Assembly: GCA_025363355.1 (NCBI GenBank)
Contig: JANYEB010000115.1
Coordinates: 1 to 32,580 of the forward strand
Reading direction: 5' to 3'
From: Chitinophagaceae bacterium
Lineage (GTDB): Bacteria; Bacteroidota; Bacteroidia; Chitinophagales; Chitinophagaceae
DNA length: 32,580 bases
The translations under genes and the position numbers were made by a program. Below the pieces are notes generated by a model that worked only from the letters and a program-made list of their open reading frames with translations, had not been told where the DNA came from and did not search any database. Below are positions 7,662 to 17,321 of this stretch, in pieces (the stretch's first letter is position 1; every line of letters starts with the position of its first letter).

Positions 7662-10600
7662 TTGCTGGTGATATTACTACTTATCATCATAATGGCTGTT
7701 GCTATACAAACAGATACTGTTCAAAACTGGTTGGTTAATATTGCCACCAATAAAATATCAAAAGAACTAGGTACGCAGGTTTCGATAAAAAGTGTGAGTT
7801 TTAGCTTGTTTAATCGAGCAAATGTTAATGGACTATTTGTTGCTGATAAAAACAAGGATACTATTCTTTATGCTGGTAATCTTAATGTAAATATTACAGA
7901 CTGGTTTTTCTTTAGAAGCAAAGCAGATTTAAAACATATCGGTCTTGAAGATGCAGTTATTAAGCTGAATCGTAAAGATTCTGTTTGGAACTATCAATAT
8001 ATTATTGATCATTTTGTTTCCCCAACACCATCTAGCCCTAAAAAAGATGGTCTAAAATTAGACTTAAAAGAAGTTGACATAAAAAATCTCAGGCTCATTA
8101 AAAACGATGAGTGGCGTGGTGAAATTATTACAGCTACTGTAAACCGTTTACAAGTTGAAGCTGACTCTTTAAACTTCATTACCAATAAACTTTATGTAAA
8201 AAGTATTAAAGTAAATTCTCCCTATATTAATATTCAAAAATTCAAAGGCAATCGACCCGAGAATTACGTGTTTCCTTTAGTTATTGACAAGCCAGAAGAA
8301 AATCCAATGTTGTTAGTGGTAAAAGATTTTGATATAGCAGAAGGAATTTTGGCTATCAATCACGATTATGATAAGCCAACAAACAATTTTGATGGAGCTC
8401 ATATTTTACTTTCTTCACTAAATGCATCATTCAAAAGCTTCAAAATAAATAGTGATGTATTAACTGCTGACCTCGATTTAAACGCAAAAGAAAGAAGTGG
8501 TTTAGAGTTAAAACAATTAAAAGCAAAATTCAAATTTACGCCACGAATAATGGAATTGAAGCAAATGGATTTAAGATTAAATAAAAGCCATTTGACCAAT
8601 TATTATGCAATGAAATTTAAGAATTTTGATGACGATTTTGCCGAGTATGCAACTAATGTAATTATGGATGCACACTTTACTAATTCATACATCAATAGTG
8701 ATGATGTTGCATTTTTTTCAACCGATTTAAGCACTTGGAAAAAAGAACTACAAATCAATGGAAATTTTTTAGGCACTGTATCTGATTTTAAGGTAGATAA
8801 TTTAATTGCAAAAGAAAAAAACAATAGCACAACTATCACAGGAAACCTTGCTATGAAAGGGTTACCAGATATGGATAAAACTATCATCAACTTTAATAAT
8901 GGCACAATTAAAACTAATCATCAAGATTTAGCAGCTATCATCCCAGGTTTAAAAGGTGTTACAAATCCTGATATTACAGCACTTGGAACTATTCTTTTTT
9001 CTGGTAGTTTTAATGGCACAATAAGTGACTTTAAAACCAAAGGAATTATTAGCACAGCATTAGGAAATATTACTACAGATTTTGCTATGAAGCTTCCACA
9101 AAAGAAAGATGCTATTTATAGTGGTGATATCAATATTGCAAAATTTAATTTAGGTAAATTTTTAAAAGAAGATAAGCTTGGAATAGTTGATTTTAATGGA
9201 AAGTTTGATGGCAGCAGTTTTACTTTAGCTAGACTAAAAACAAAATTGGAAGGTCATTTTAATGCTTTTAATTTTAATGGATACACCTATCAAAACATTA
9301 CTACCAATGGTACTTTTTTAAATAAATATTTTAATGGAGAGCTTAAAGTTGATGATCCAAATTTTAGCTTAAACGGTCAAGTTGAAGCTAACTTATCAAA
9401 AGCTCAACCTAGTTTTAATATTCTTGCAGACATCACAAAGAGCAATTTGCAAAAACTTAATTTTTCTAAAGATGAATTACACTTAACCGGTTTGTTAGAC
9501 GTTGTTTTTACAGGCACTAATATTGATAATTTCTTAGGCTCTGCAAAGTTTTTAAACGCATCCATTTCAAATCAAAACGGCAAACTAACCTTCGATTCAT
9601 TAACACTTACTTCTGGCTATTTAGACTCAGTTAAATTTCTTCACTTCGCTGCAAATGATTTTACAGCAAATGTTAAAGGAGAGTTTAAGATTCTTGATTT
9701 ACCAAATTGTTTTCAATCTTTCTTGCATAACTATTATCCATCATACATTGCTTCACCAAGTGCTTTAGCACAAAATCAAAAATTTGATATTGCACTCAAC
9801 ACAAGATACGTTGAACCATACTTGCAATTATTTGATAAAAACATTCGAGGTTTTAATGATGCATCGTTAACAGGTGCCATAGACACAAAGAATAATTCGT
9901 TTGATTTTAACTTACTATTGCCCTACGGAAAATATCAAAATTTTATAATTACTGGAGCAGAAATAATTGGCAAAGGCAATAGAGATTCCTTAGCATTAAC
10001 TGGTATTGTTAATAATTTTCAGGTTAGCGATAGCTTAAGTTTTCCTAATAGCAACTTGACAATTTCTTCTAGCAATGATATATCAAATATTGCTTTAAAA
10101 ACTAGAGCCAGTAATACTTTGAATGAAGCTGATTTGAATGCACAAATTGAAACTTCTCCTAATGGAATTAAAATTAATTTTAATCCTTCTTCATTTATTT
10201 TGAATGATAAAAAATGGAACTTGGATAAAGAGGGAGAAATTACTTTATTCAAGAATTACACAGTTGCCAAAAATGTAAAATTTGTGCAGGGCTTTCAAGA
10301 AATTTCTGTTGAAACTGCACCAATTGCAGATGGCAATACAAATAGTTTAGATGTAAAATTAAAGAACGTTGTTGCAGGTGATATTACTTCATTATTCCTG
10401 AAAAATTTAAGAGTAGAGGGTATTACAAATGGAACGATTCATGTTGATGATATTTTTGGTAAACTCAATGCCACAGCAGATTTAAAGGTGGATGAGTTTA
10501 GATTAGATAATGATTCTATTGGAGTGGCTTATATTAAATCAAACTACGATGTTAAAACTGGAATCATTGCTGCTAATATCAATTCTCCAAACAGAAATTT

Positions 10601-12416
10601 TGATTTTTCTGTTAATGGTTTAATCAACTTAAGCGACTCAAGTTTAACGCCAATTAATACAGTTTTAGATTTACGAAATTCTAGAATTGATATTGTTCAA
10701 AAACTAATTGGTAGTGATGTTTTTTCAAATATTAATGGATTCGCTTCTGGCAAATTAAAAATCATTGGCAAATCATCTGCATTAGATTTTAGAGGGAAAT
10801 TGAAACTGCGTAATGCTGGTATGAAAGTGAACTTTACACAGGTGTATTACAAGATTGATTCTGCAGATATTTCGTTTGATGAAGATGGAATAGATTTTGG
10901 AGAATTTAACATTAAAGATACTTTGGGAAATGTGGGTTTAGTGAGAGGGAAGCTTTATGAGAAAAATTTTAAAAAACTAACTTTTGATTTTGATTTATCA
11001 ACAAATAAATTGTTATTAATTGATACAAAAGCCACAAACAATAATCAGTTTTATGGCAATGCAACTGGTAAAGCAACTTTAAGTTTTAAAGGACCTGAAG
11101 ACAATTGCAAAATGACGATTACTGGCGAAGCTACTGATGCTTCTCATATTATCATTCCAAGTAGTATCAATAGAGAAACAAGCGAAGCAAGTTTTATTGT
11201 ATTCAAACCAATTGGAGAAGAAATTATTGAAGCAAAAAAACAAAGTAATTTCAACCTTCTTGTTGATCTTGATTTAACTGCTAATAACAAAGTTGATATT
11301 GATGTTGTTTTAGATGAATTAACTGGTGATGTGATTCAAGCAAAAGGGAATGGAAGACTGAAAATAAAAGTTGGTACAAATGATAGAATGGATATGCGTG
11401 GCAAGTATAACATTGAAGAGGGAAACTACAATTTCAACTTTCAATCTTTTATAAGAAAACCCTTTGTTTTAAAAAGAGGAGACAATAATTTTATTGAGTG
11501 GAGTGGAGATCCATCAGATGCTAATATTCATATTGATGCAATGTATGAAGCAAAAAATATTAGCATAAAAGATCTAATTGGTAATACACAGGCTTCATTT
11601 AATAGTGGTAGTCGTAGCTTTAGAGACGATGTTTATGTAATAGCAACTTTAACTGGAAAATTAACCAAGCCAGATATCAAATTCAAATTTGATTTCCCTC
11701 AAAACAGTCCTATTAAAAATGATGATGTATTTGATAGATTTAGAAAGAAAATTGAAAGTGACGATAATGAAATGTTGAAACAAGTGACTTATTTAATTGT
11801 GTTTAATTCATTTGCTCCTTATGGCGAAGCAAGTGTTGCTCAAACAAATTTTACTTCAATTGGTGTTAACAGTATTTCTGCCTTAATTACAAAACAAATT
11901 AATAAAACGTTTACCAATCTTTTATACAAAATAACAAAAGACAAAAGCTTACAGTTTGATTTATCATCTGCTGTTTACAGTAGCAATGATTTGTTTTCAC
12001 AGGGAACTGTAAGTGCTACTTCTACTCAGTTTGACAGGTATAATGTTAAATTTAAAATTGGTAAAAGTTTCTTTAGTGATAAAGTAAGGGTAAATTTTGG
12101 TAGCGACTTTGATATCAATCTTCGTTCATCTGCACAGAGTGGTAATTTTCAGTGGTTACCAGATTTGAATGTTGAATGGGTTTTGAATGCAGAAAAGAAT
12201 TTGTTGCTACTAGTATTTAGCAAAAATAGTTTGGATATTAGTGGTAGCACTTTGGGTAGAAGAAACAGACAAGGAATTGGCATTACATACAAAAAGGACT
12301 TCGATAAAAGTCCTTTTGAAAAGAAAAGTAACGATACACAATTTAAAACTCCTGAACCTGCACAAGCACCACCTGCTGAAAAGCAACCTGCAAATACAAC
12401 AGGTGGTGGCAGATAA
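7662..12416 (+). CDS. TamB-family translocation/assembly module protein
   Basis: A 1584-residue protein anchored by one N-terminal membrane segment (LVILLLIIIMAVAIQ) and spanning the periplasm. TamB-like proteins form long beta-taco channels linking inner and outer membranes and act in outer-membrane protein assembly or phospholipid transport. The early part has AsmA-like features (ISKELGTQVSIKSVSFSLF). Most of the body is short beta-strand repeats. From about residue 1246 it shows the TamB C-terminal signature GNYNFNFQSF...FIEWSGDPSDANIHIDAMYEA. The tail is Pro/Ala rich and ends TTGGGR. No in-frame ATG exists between the stop at 7617 and the membrane segment. TTG at 7662 is the first standard start, but CTG at 7629 would restore a basic KRFLKILKR leader before the helix and may be the true start. 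A BamA/TamA partner is not in the window. Confidence 0.88.
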   Translation: MLVILLLIIIMAVAIQTDTVQNWLVNIATNKISKELGTQVSIKSVSFSLFNRANVNGLFVADKNKDTILYAGNLNVNITDWFFFRSKADLKHIGLEDAVIKLNRKDSVWNYQYIIDHFVSPTPSSPKKDGLKLDLKEVDIKNLRLIKNDEWRGEIITATVNRLQVEADSLNFITNKLYVKSIKVNSPYINIQKFKGNRPENYVFPLVIDKPEENPMLLVVKDFDIAEGILAINHDYDKPTNNFDGAHILLSSLNASFKSFKINSDVLTADLDLNAKERSGLELKQLKAKFKFTPRIMELKQMDLRLNKSHLTNYYAMKFKNFDDDFAEYATNVIMDAHFTNSYINSDDVAFFSTDLSTWKKELQINGNFLGTVSDFKVDNLIAKEKNNSTTITGNLAMKGLPDMDKTIINFNNGTIKTNHQDLAAIIPGLKGVTNPDITALGTILFSGSFNGTISDFKTKGIISTALGNITTDFAMKLPQKKDAIYSGDINIAKFNLGKFLKEDKLGIVDFNGKFDGSSFTLARLKTKLEGHFNAFNFNGYTYQNITTNGTFLNKYFNGELKVDDPNFSLNGQVEANLSKAQPSFNILADITKSNLQKLNFSKDELHLTGLLDVVFTGTNIDNFLGSAKFLNASISNQNGKLTFDSLTLTSGYLDSVKFLHFAANDFTANVKGEFKILDLPNCFQSFLHNYYPSYIASPSALAQNQKFDIALNTRYVEPYLQLFDKNIRGFNDASLTGAIDTKNNSFDFNLLLPYGKYQNFIITGAEIIGKGNRDSLALTGIVNNFQVSDSLSFPNSNLTISSSNDISNIALKTRASNTLNEADLNAQIETSPNGIKINFNPSSFILNDKKWNLDKEGEITLFKNYTVAKNVKFVQGFQEISVETAPIADGNTNSLDVKLKNVVAGDITSLFLKNLRVEGITNGTIHVDDIFGKLNATADLKVDEFRLDNDSIGVAYIKSNYDVKTGIIAANINSPNRNFDFSVNGLINLSDSSLTPINTVLDLRNSRIDIVQKLIGSDVFSNINGFASGKLKIIGKSSALDFRGKLKLRNAGMKVNFTQVYYKIDSADISFDEDGIDFGEFNIKDTLGNVGLVRGKLYEKNFKKLTFDFDLSTNKLLLIDTKATNNNQFYGNATGKATLSFKGPEDNCKMTITGEATDASHIIIPSSINRETSEASFIVFKPIGEEIIEAKKQSNFNLLVDLDLTANNKVDIDVVLDELTGDVIQAKGNGRLKIKVGTNDRMDMRGKYNIEEGNYNFNFQSFIRKPFVLKRGDNNFIEWSGDPSDANIHIDAMYEAKNISIKDLIGNTQASFNSGSRSFRDDVYVIATLTGKLTKPDIKFKFDFPQNSPIKNDDVFDRFRKKIESDDNEMLKQVTYLIVFNSFAPYGEASVAQTNFTSIGVNSISALITKQINKTFTNLLYKITKDKSLQFDLSSAVYSSNDLFSQGTVSATSTQFDRYNVKFKIGKSFFSDKVRVNFGSDFDINLRSSAQSGNFQWLPDLNVEWVLNAEKNLLLLVFSKNSLDISGSTLGRRNRQGIGITYKKDFDKSPFEKKSNDTQFKTPEPAQAPPAEKQPANTTGGGR

Positions 12417-12424
12417 TTTTTTAC

Positions 12425-13489
12425 TTAGATTTTTACCATCCAACTGTGAGTGTCTGGTATTCTGCTGTATCTAATATCATCAAATTGCTTTCTTAATTCA
12501 GTTGCAGTTTTAAAAGTTGAAATATCAAAAGGCATTTTAAAATCGCCATAACCTAATTCTGCAATGGGTGCAATAGTAGCAGCTGTTCCACAACCAAAAA
12601 CTTCTTGTAAAGTTCCTTTTTTGTAAGCTTCAACAACTTCATCAATACTTAATCTACGTTCTTGCACTTCAATCCCCATTTCACGCATCATTGTGATAAT
12701 GCTGTTTCTGGTAACACCATTTAAAATTGTTCCTTCACTTAATTCTGGTGTTACTCCAACGCCATCAATCACAAACATTACATTCATCATTCCCACTTCT
12801 TGTAGCCATTTATGTTCAACAGCATCTGTCCATAAAACTTGGTCATAACCTTTTTCTTTTGCTTCTTTTGCAGCAATCATACTATTTGCATAGTTGCCAG
12901 CATTTTTGCTAAAACCAACGCCACCTTTTACACTTCTAGAATATTTTTCTTCAACATAAATCTTCATTGGTGTGGTATAATAAGGACCAGATGGACTTAG
13001 CATAATCATAAACTTGTAAGTATCTGATGGGCGAACGCCAAGCAATGTGTCTGTTGCAAACATCAGTGGGCGAATGTATAAAGAGTGATTTTCTCTGAAA
13101 GGAATCCAATTTTTATCAATTTCAACCAGTTGTTTCAATCCATCCATAAAAATTTCTTCTGGAATAGTTGGCATACAAAGCCTTTCAGCAGAAATATTAA
13201 AACGCACAAAATTATCATAAGGTCTAAAAACATAAGCTACTCCATCAGCATCTTTATATGCTTTAATTCCTTCAAAAATACTTTGTCCATAATGCAAAGC
13301 AGCCAAAGAAGGTTGAATAATTAAGGGCTGATAAGGCTTTATTTCTACATTTCTCCACTCACCATTTTCATAATCTGCTTCTAGCATATGATCGCTGAAA
13401 TACTTGCCAAAAGGAATATTTTCTAAATTCAAATCGTTGAGTTTACTATTCTCAACTTTGGTAATGTTTATATCCATAACTGTATCCAT
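12425..13489 (-). CDS. ilvE: Branched-chain amino acid aminotransferase
   Basis: A PLP fold-type IV transaminase for the last step of Leu, Ile and Val synthesis and the first step of their breakdown, in the cytoplasm. Family motifs include LHYGQSIFEGIKAY, YIRPLMFATD, and GFSKNAGNYANS (the catalytic Lys lies in this block). Others are the EVGMMNVMFV stretch and the cofactor-phosphate region EGTILNGVTRNSI, with FGCGTAATI near the end. The frame extends upstream to a TTG at 13531, but that would add a hydrophobic tail untypical of the family. ATG at 13489 (354 residues) or ATG at 13477 fits better. It converges with the TamB gene, with only 8 bp between the stops. Confidence 0.95.
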   Translation of the reverse strand: MDTVMDINITKVENSKLNDLNLENIPFGKYFSDHMLEADYENGEWRNVEIKPYQPLIIQPSLAALHYGQSIFEGIKAYKDADGVAYVFRPYDNFVRFNISAERLCMPTIPEEIFMDGLKQLVEIDKNWIPFRENHSLYIRPLMFATDTLLGVRPSDTYKFMIMLSPSGPYYTTPMKIYVEEKYSRSVKGGVGFSKNAGNYANSMIAAKEAKEKGYDQVLWTDAVEHKWLQEVGMMNVMFVIDGVGVTPELSEGTILNGVTRNSIITMMREMGIEVQERRLSIDEVVEAYKKGTLQEVFGCGTAATIAPIAELGYGDFKMPFDISTFKTATELRKQFDDIRYSRIPDTHSWMVKI

Positions 13490-13551
13490 AGTGTTATATA
13501 TTTGATGCAAAATAAAAGGAAAAACTAACAACTGTTAATATAAATATTTTT

Positions 13552-14073
13552 ATGGTATTTGAAGAAGTAATACTACCCGATTTTGTAATTGCTGATTTGT
13601 ATAGGAATACATTGATAGAATCTTTGAATGAAACTGCTGTGAATATTGCAGCCAGTAAAGAAATTCAGACTGAAAAAATTAGATTTCTAGGCGATAATAA
13701 AAAAAATATTACAATAGTAGTCAATGATGAAAAAGCTGTTTTTATTGAAGAAGATAAACTACAACTGTTAACAAATTTACTAGCAGCTTGTAAACTTAAT
13801 AATGCTGATGTTGCAATTGTAAATATTAGCAATACGAATTATAAATACAAACAAATAAAAACAGAGCTGCAACCCACAAATCTTTTACTGTTTGGTGTTA
13901 ATACAAAAACATTTGAACTTCCATTGGTATTTGAGGAATATAAATTGAAAAGCTTCGACAATTGTCAAATACTTATTGCTACAGACTTAAATTTTTTAAT
14001 TGGAACAACAAATGAAGTTAAAATGCAAAAAAGCAAACTATGGTTATGTTTAAAACAAATGTTTGCCGTTTAA
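13552..14073 (+). CDS. Hypothetical protein, unrecognised family
   Basis: A 173-residue cytoplasmic protein with no signal peptide or membrane segment. I do not recognise it. It looks folded and mixed alpha/beta: EDKLQLLTNLLAACKLNNADVAIVNIS near 71-97, TNLLLFGVNTKTFELP near 110-125, and CQILIATDLNFLIG near 139-152. A helix followed by three beta-type stretches would suit a small Rossmann-like fold, but no ligand motif is visible. It lies 29 bp before rdgB on the same strand and probably shares its transcript. A link with nucleotide sanitation or replication is possible but is only inferred from position. Confidence 0.75.
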   Translation: MVFEEVILPDFVIADLYRNTLIESLNETAVNIAASKEIQTEKIRFLGDNKKNITIVVNDEKAVFIEEDKLQLLTNLLAACKLNNADVAIVNISNTNYKYKQIKTELQPTNLLLFGVNTKTFELPLVFEEYKLKSFDNCQILIATDLNFLIGTTNEVKMQKSKLWLCLKQMFAV

Positions 14074-14102
14074 ATGACAAAGCCTAAAACTAAACTAAAA
14101 CG

Positions 14103-14678
14103 ATGAACACTTTAATTTTTGCAACCAATAACAAACATAAAATCGATGAAATAAGAACTGTAATTGGTTCTACATTCAATATCATCACACTGACAGAAGC
14201 TGGTATTAATATCGATATTCCTGAACCTCACGATACCATTGAAGAAAATGCTGATGAAAAATCAACTTTCATTTACAACTTAACAAAAAAAGATTGTTTT
14301 GGAGAAGATACTGGGCTTGAAGTTGAAGTATTAAATGGTGAACCTGGTGTAAAAAGTGCTAGATATGCTGGGGAAGGAAGAAGTTCTTTAGATAATATTC
14401 ATAAACTATTGCAAAAATTAGATGGTTTATCCAACAGAAATGCACAATTCAAAACTATTATTTCTGTAATCATTAATGGCAAACAAACCCAGTTTGAGGG
14501 CATTTGTAAAGGTAAAATTATTGAAGAACTAAGAGGAACTGATGGCTTTGGTTATGACCCAATTTTTATACCCGATGGCGGCAACAAAACATTTGCAGAA
14601 ATGACAATGCAGGAAAAAAACGTGTTTAGTCACAGAAGAAAGGCTACAGATAAATTAATCGAATTTTTATTGACATAG
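14103..14678 (+). CDS. rdgB: Non-canonical purine NTP pyrophosphatase (RdgB/HAM1)
   Basis: Hydrolyses dITP, ITP and XTP to monophosphates, keeping deaminated purines out of nucleic acids. The 191-residue length is usual. Diagnostic motifs are TNNKHK at 8-13, the acidic EDTGLEVEVLNGEPGVKSARYAG block in the middle, DGFGYDPIF, and the SHR motif in VFSHRRKA near the C-terminus. It is flanked on the same strand by the unrecognised 173-residue gene (29 bp upstream) and a lipoprotein hydrolase gene (33 bp downstream). Confidence 0.97.
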   Translation: MNTLIFATNNKHKIDEIRTVIGSTFNIITLTEAGINIDIPEPHDTIEENADEKSTFIYNLTKKDCFGEDTGLEVEVLNGEPGVKSARYAGEGRSSLDNIHKLLQKLDGLSNRNAQFKTIISVIINGKQTQFEGICKGKIIEELRGTDGFGYDPIFIPDGGNKTFAEMTMQEKNVFSHRRKATDKLIEFLLT

Positions 14679-14711
14679 ATAATTCCCTATTTTCACACAC
14701 AAAATTTTTAT

Positions 14712-15608
14712 ATGAATCACTTTTTAAATAATGGAGCAGGTAAATTAGTTATAGGCGTTTTATTTTTCTCCTTAACAATCACATCTTGCAAAAAAACTTC
14801 AGATGCTGGTGTAGAAATCACTACAAATGCTGCAATAAAATTAGATACAATAAACCTTGCCTATGGTTCAGATCCATTACAAAAAATTGATTTGTATTTA
14901 CCTGCAACAAGAACCGATGCAAATACTAAAGTTATTGTATTAATTCATGGTGGGGCTTGGAGTGCAGGAGATAAAAGCGATTTCACTTCTCTAATTCCAA
15001 CTTTGCAAAGTGGATTAGCAGATTATGCTGTTATCAATATTAATTACAGGTTAGCAGCACCACCATCAACAAATTTGTGGCCAACACAACAAACAGATGT
15101 AAATGCAGCTTTTGATTACATTGTTTCTAAAGCAAGTTATTTTCATTACAATGCAAATAAAATGGCAGTTATGGGTGCAAGTGCTGGTGCTCATTTGGCT
15201 TTATTAAAAGCCTATCATTACAACGCTGACAATAGAGTTAAAGCCGTTATTGATTTTTTTGGACCAACTGATATGGCAGATTTATACAATTTTCAAACTG
15301 GCATTCAAAAACAATTATTTGAGTTATTTATGAGTGGAACCCCAACTACAAATGCTACTGCATATTTCAATGCAAGCCCATTAAGTTTTGTAGCTACTGG
15401 CGTTCCACCAACAATTATTTTCCATGGCACTGCAGATGCAGTTGTTCCATACGCTCAAAGTGTTCGTTTAAATACTGCACTAGAAAATGCAGCAGTAGGG
15501 CATCAATACAACGAATATGCTGGCGAACCTCATGGGCAATTTAATGCAACCAACACTGCCGATGCTTATGCTAAAGCTATAGGATTTACATTGTTTAATG
15601 TTCAGTAA
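14712..15608 (+). CDS. Lipoprotein alpha/beta hydrolase (HSL/esterase-like)
   Basis: A 298-residue predicted lipoprotein esterase or carboxylesterase-like enzyme. A hydrophobic leader ends in the lipobox TSC, with the lipidated Cys at 26. The oxyanion motif HGGAW is at 79-83. The nucleophile elbow GASAG places Ser157. The acid is probably Asp242 in GTADAVVPY and the base His273 in EPHGQF. This is the layout of the hormone-sensitive-lipase / BD-FAE group. The substrate is unknown: an ester or acylated sugar is plausible for a periplasmic or surface enzyme. A TATTTTCA stretch at about 14687 could be a weak promoter; otherwise it reads on from rdgB. It converges closely with murB. Confidence 0.88.
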   Translation: MNHFLNNGAGKLVIGVLFFSLTITSCKKTSDAGVEITTNAAIKLDTINLAYGSDPLQKIDLYLPATRTDANTKVIVLIHGGAWSAGDKSDFTSLIPTLQSGLADYAVININYRLAAPPSTNLWPTQQTDVNAAFDYIVSKASYFHYNANKMAVMGASAGAHLALLKAYHYNADNRVKAVIDFFGPTDMADLYNFQTGIQKQLFELFMSGTPTTNATAYFNASPLSFVATGVPPTIIFHGTADAVVPYAQSVRLNTALENAAVGHQYNEYAGEPHGQFNATNTADAYAKAIGFTLFNVQ

Positions 15609-15615
15609 ATAAAAA

Positions 15616-16632
15616 TTAAATAATATTTACTTCTCTTTCTAAATCCACACCAAATTTTTGTTGAACAGATGCTACTATTTCTGAACTTAAATCGTAGATT
15701 TCTTTTCCAGAGGCGTTAGCGTAATTCACTAAAACCAGTGCTTGTTTGCTATGGCATCCTGCATCTTGTTTTCTATATCCTTTCCAACCACATTGTTCAA
15801 TTAACCAGCCAGCAGCAAGTTTGTATTTATTATTGGGTGCAGGATAAATAGGAATTGTTGAATATTGAGAAATTAGCTTAGCATATAATTCACCATCAAT
15901 AACAGGATTTTTAAAAAAGCTTCCTGCATTGCCTATCTCTTTTGGGTTGGGTAACTTAGAACTTCTGATATTAATAACAGCATTTGAAATGTTTTTAATT
16001 GATAATTCTGTGCAACCCATCTTTTCTAATTCTTGTTCAATAGCACCATATTTTGTATTAAAAGCTGGTTGTTTTGTTAGCTTAAAAGTTACACTTACAA
16101 TAATATATTTACCTTTAAGTTCTCTTTTAAATACACTTTCTCTATACCCAAAAGCACAGTCATTTAAAGAGAATTTTTCTATAGTTTTTGTTGCAATATT
16201 GAATGCTTCTAGTTCAAAAAATACATCTTTCAATTCTACTCCATAAGCTCCAATGTTTTGCAATGGTGCAGCACCAACACTTCCAGGAATTAGGCTTAAA
16301 TTTTCAACGCCACCATAACTATTTTCTATACAATGCAACACAAAGTTGTGCCAAACAACACCCGCAGCAGCTTTCACAAAATAGTAATCATCATCTTCAT
16401 TCACCAAATCAATTCCATCTAGTTCATTCTTTAAAATAATACCATCATAATCCTTCGTAAAAAGAAGGTTGCTACCCCCACCAATAGTTAACCAATTTAT
16501 ATTTTCTTTTGCAGCGAATTCCAATAATTCATTTAATGCTGAAACATTTGAAAAGGTTGAAAAAAAACGAGCATACACACTTATTCCAAACGTATTAAAA
16601 GGCTTTAGAGAAATATTTTGAGATAAATTCAT
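15616..16632 (-). CDS. murB: UDP-N-acetylenolpyruvoylglucosamine reductase MurB
   Basis: FAD- and NADPH-dependent reduction of UDP-GlcNAc-enolpyruvate to UDP-MurNAc, the second committed step of peptidoglycan precursor synthesis. Using the ATG at 16632 gives 338 residues, close to the E. coli-type (type I) enzyme. Motifs are PFNTFGI at 11-17, FAD-binding GGGSN at 51-55, PGSVGAAPLQNIGAYG at 116-131, YRES at 163-166, GNAGSFFKNP at 234-243 (Ser238 the likely proton donor) and a C-terminal LEREV with a candidate catalytic Glu. The frame can be extended to 16707, but the extra residues are not conserved-looking and the NTFG block begins where it should from the inner ATG. It converges with the hydrolase gene, 7 bp apart. 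Confidence 0.96.
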   Translation of the reverse strand: MNLSQNISLKPFNTFGISVYARFFSTFSNVSALNELLEFAAKENINWLTIGGGSNLLFTKDYDGIILKNELDGIDLVNEDDDYYFVKAAAGVVWHNFVLHCIENSYGGVENLSLIPGSVGAAPLQNIGAYGVELKDVFFELEAFNIATKTIEKFSLNDCAFGYRESVFKRELKGKYIIVSVTFKLTKQPAFNTKYGAIEQELEKMGCTELSIKNISNAVINIRSSKLPNPKEIGNAGSFFKNPVIDGELYAKLISQYSTIPIYPAPNNKYKLAAGWLIEQCGWKGYRKQDAGCHSKQALVLVNYANASGKEIYDLSSEIVASVQQKFGVDLEREVNII

Positions 16633-16806
16633 TGTAGTAAGTAAATATTTAAAGCAATTATGCTCCACAAAATAAACGAATATGAATGATAGACTTCCAC
16701 TAAGCATCGGATAGTTTATTTATTTTTCCATTTATGAAATCTTATATGCACATTTGTGAGCCATAATAACATTGCTTGAAACACATTATAAACTAATGCT
16801 TTTAAT

Positions 16807-17274
16807 ATGAGCCGCATTTGCCTTTTTCCTGGAACTTTTGATCCTGTAACTTTAGGACACATTGATATTATTGATAGAGCTTTACCATTGTTTGATAAAA
16901 TAGTTGTTGGTATTGGTATTAATGCAGGTAAAACACCAATGTTTTCTGCAGAGCAAAGAATGGAATGGGTGAACACGATTTATAAAAATGATAAACGTGT
17001 TAGTTGCGAGACTTATGAAGGTTTGACAATTAAATATTGCCAACAAATTGGTGCTAGATTTATTTTAAGAGGCATTAGATATGTAAGCGATTTTGAATAC
17101 GAAAAAGCCATTGCAGATGCCAATAGAACTTTAGATAAAAACATTGAAACTGTTTTCTTAACTGGTGAGCCAAAATTCACTTCTGTAGCATCAACCATTG
17201 TTAGAGATATCATTAAAAATGGCGGCAATGCAGCACCATTTATTCACGCAGTTGTTTGGGATTCTTTACAGTAA
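16807..17274 (+). CDS. coaD: Phosphopantetheine adenylyltransferase CoaD
   Basis: Transfers AMP from ATP to 4'-phosphopantetheine, forming dephospho-CoA in CoA synthesis. At 155 residues it has standard length. The nucleotidyltransferase motif GTFDPVTLGH is at 9-18, followed by the expected MFSAEQRMEW, GLTIKYCQQIGARFILRGIRYVSDFEYE and TSVASTIVRDI (the equivalent of the ISSS/T-x-VR motif). The start ATG lies 6 residues before the first strand, as in other family members. It is followed 47 bp later by the ribF start on the same strand. Confidence 0.97.
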   Translation: MSRICLFPGTFDPVTLGHIDIIDRALPLFDKIVVGIGINAGKTPMFSAEQRMEWVNTIYKNDKRVSCETYEGLTIKYCQQIGARFILRGIRYVSDFEYEKAIADANRTLDKNIETVFLTGEPKFTSVASTIVRDIIKNGGNAAPFIHAVVWDSLQ

Positions 17275-17289
17275 GCCAAGATACAGTTT

Positions 17290-17317
17290 TTGCTAAAAAG
17301 ATGTATCCTTACATTTG
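17290..17317 (+). promoter_or_regulatory. Two-box promoter TTG-N17-TACATTTG for ribF
   Basis: TTG at 17290-17292, a 17-bp spacer, then TACATTTG at 17310-17317. This matches the Bacteroidota TTG/TAnnTTTG promoter form at both boxes. The second box ends 4 bp before the ATG at 17322, so transcription should begin at or next to the start codon. Confidence 0.6.
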
Positions 17318-17321
17318 CCAA

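Noticed and set aside
16632-16707. A longer MurB beginning at 16707
   Set aside because: The extra 25 residues are hydrophobic and Phe-rich and not expected in MurB. The ATG at 16632 gives the normal family length and motif positions.
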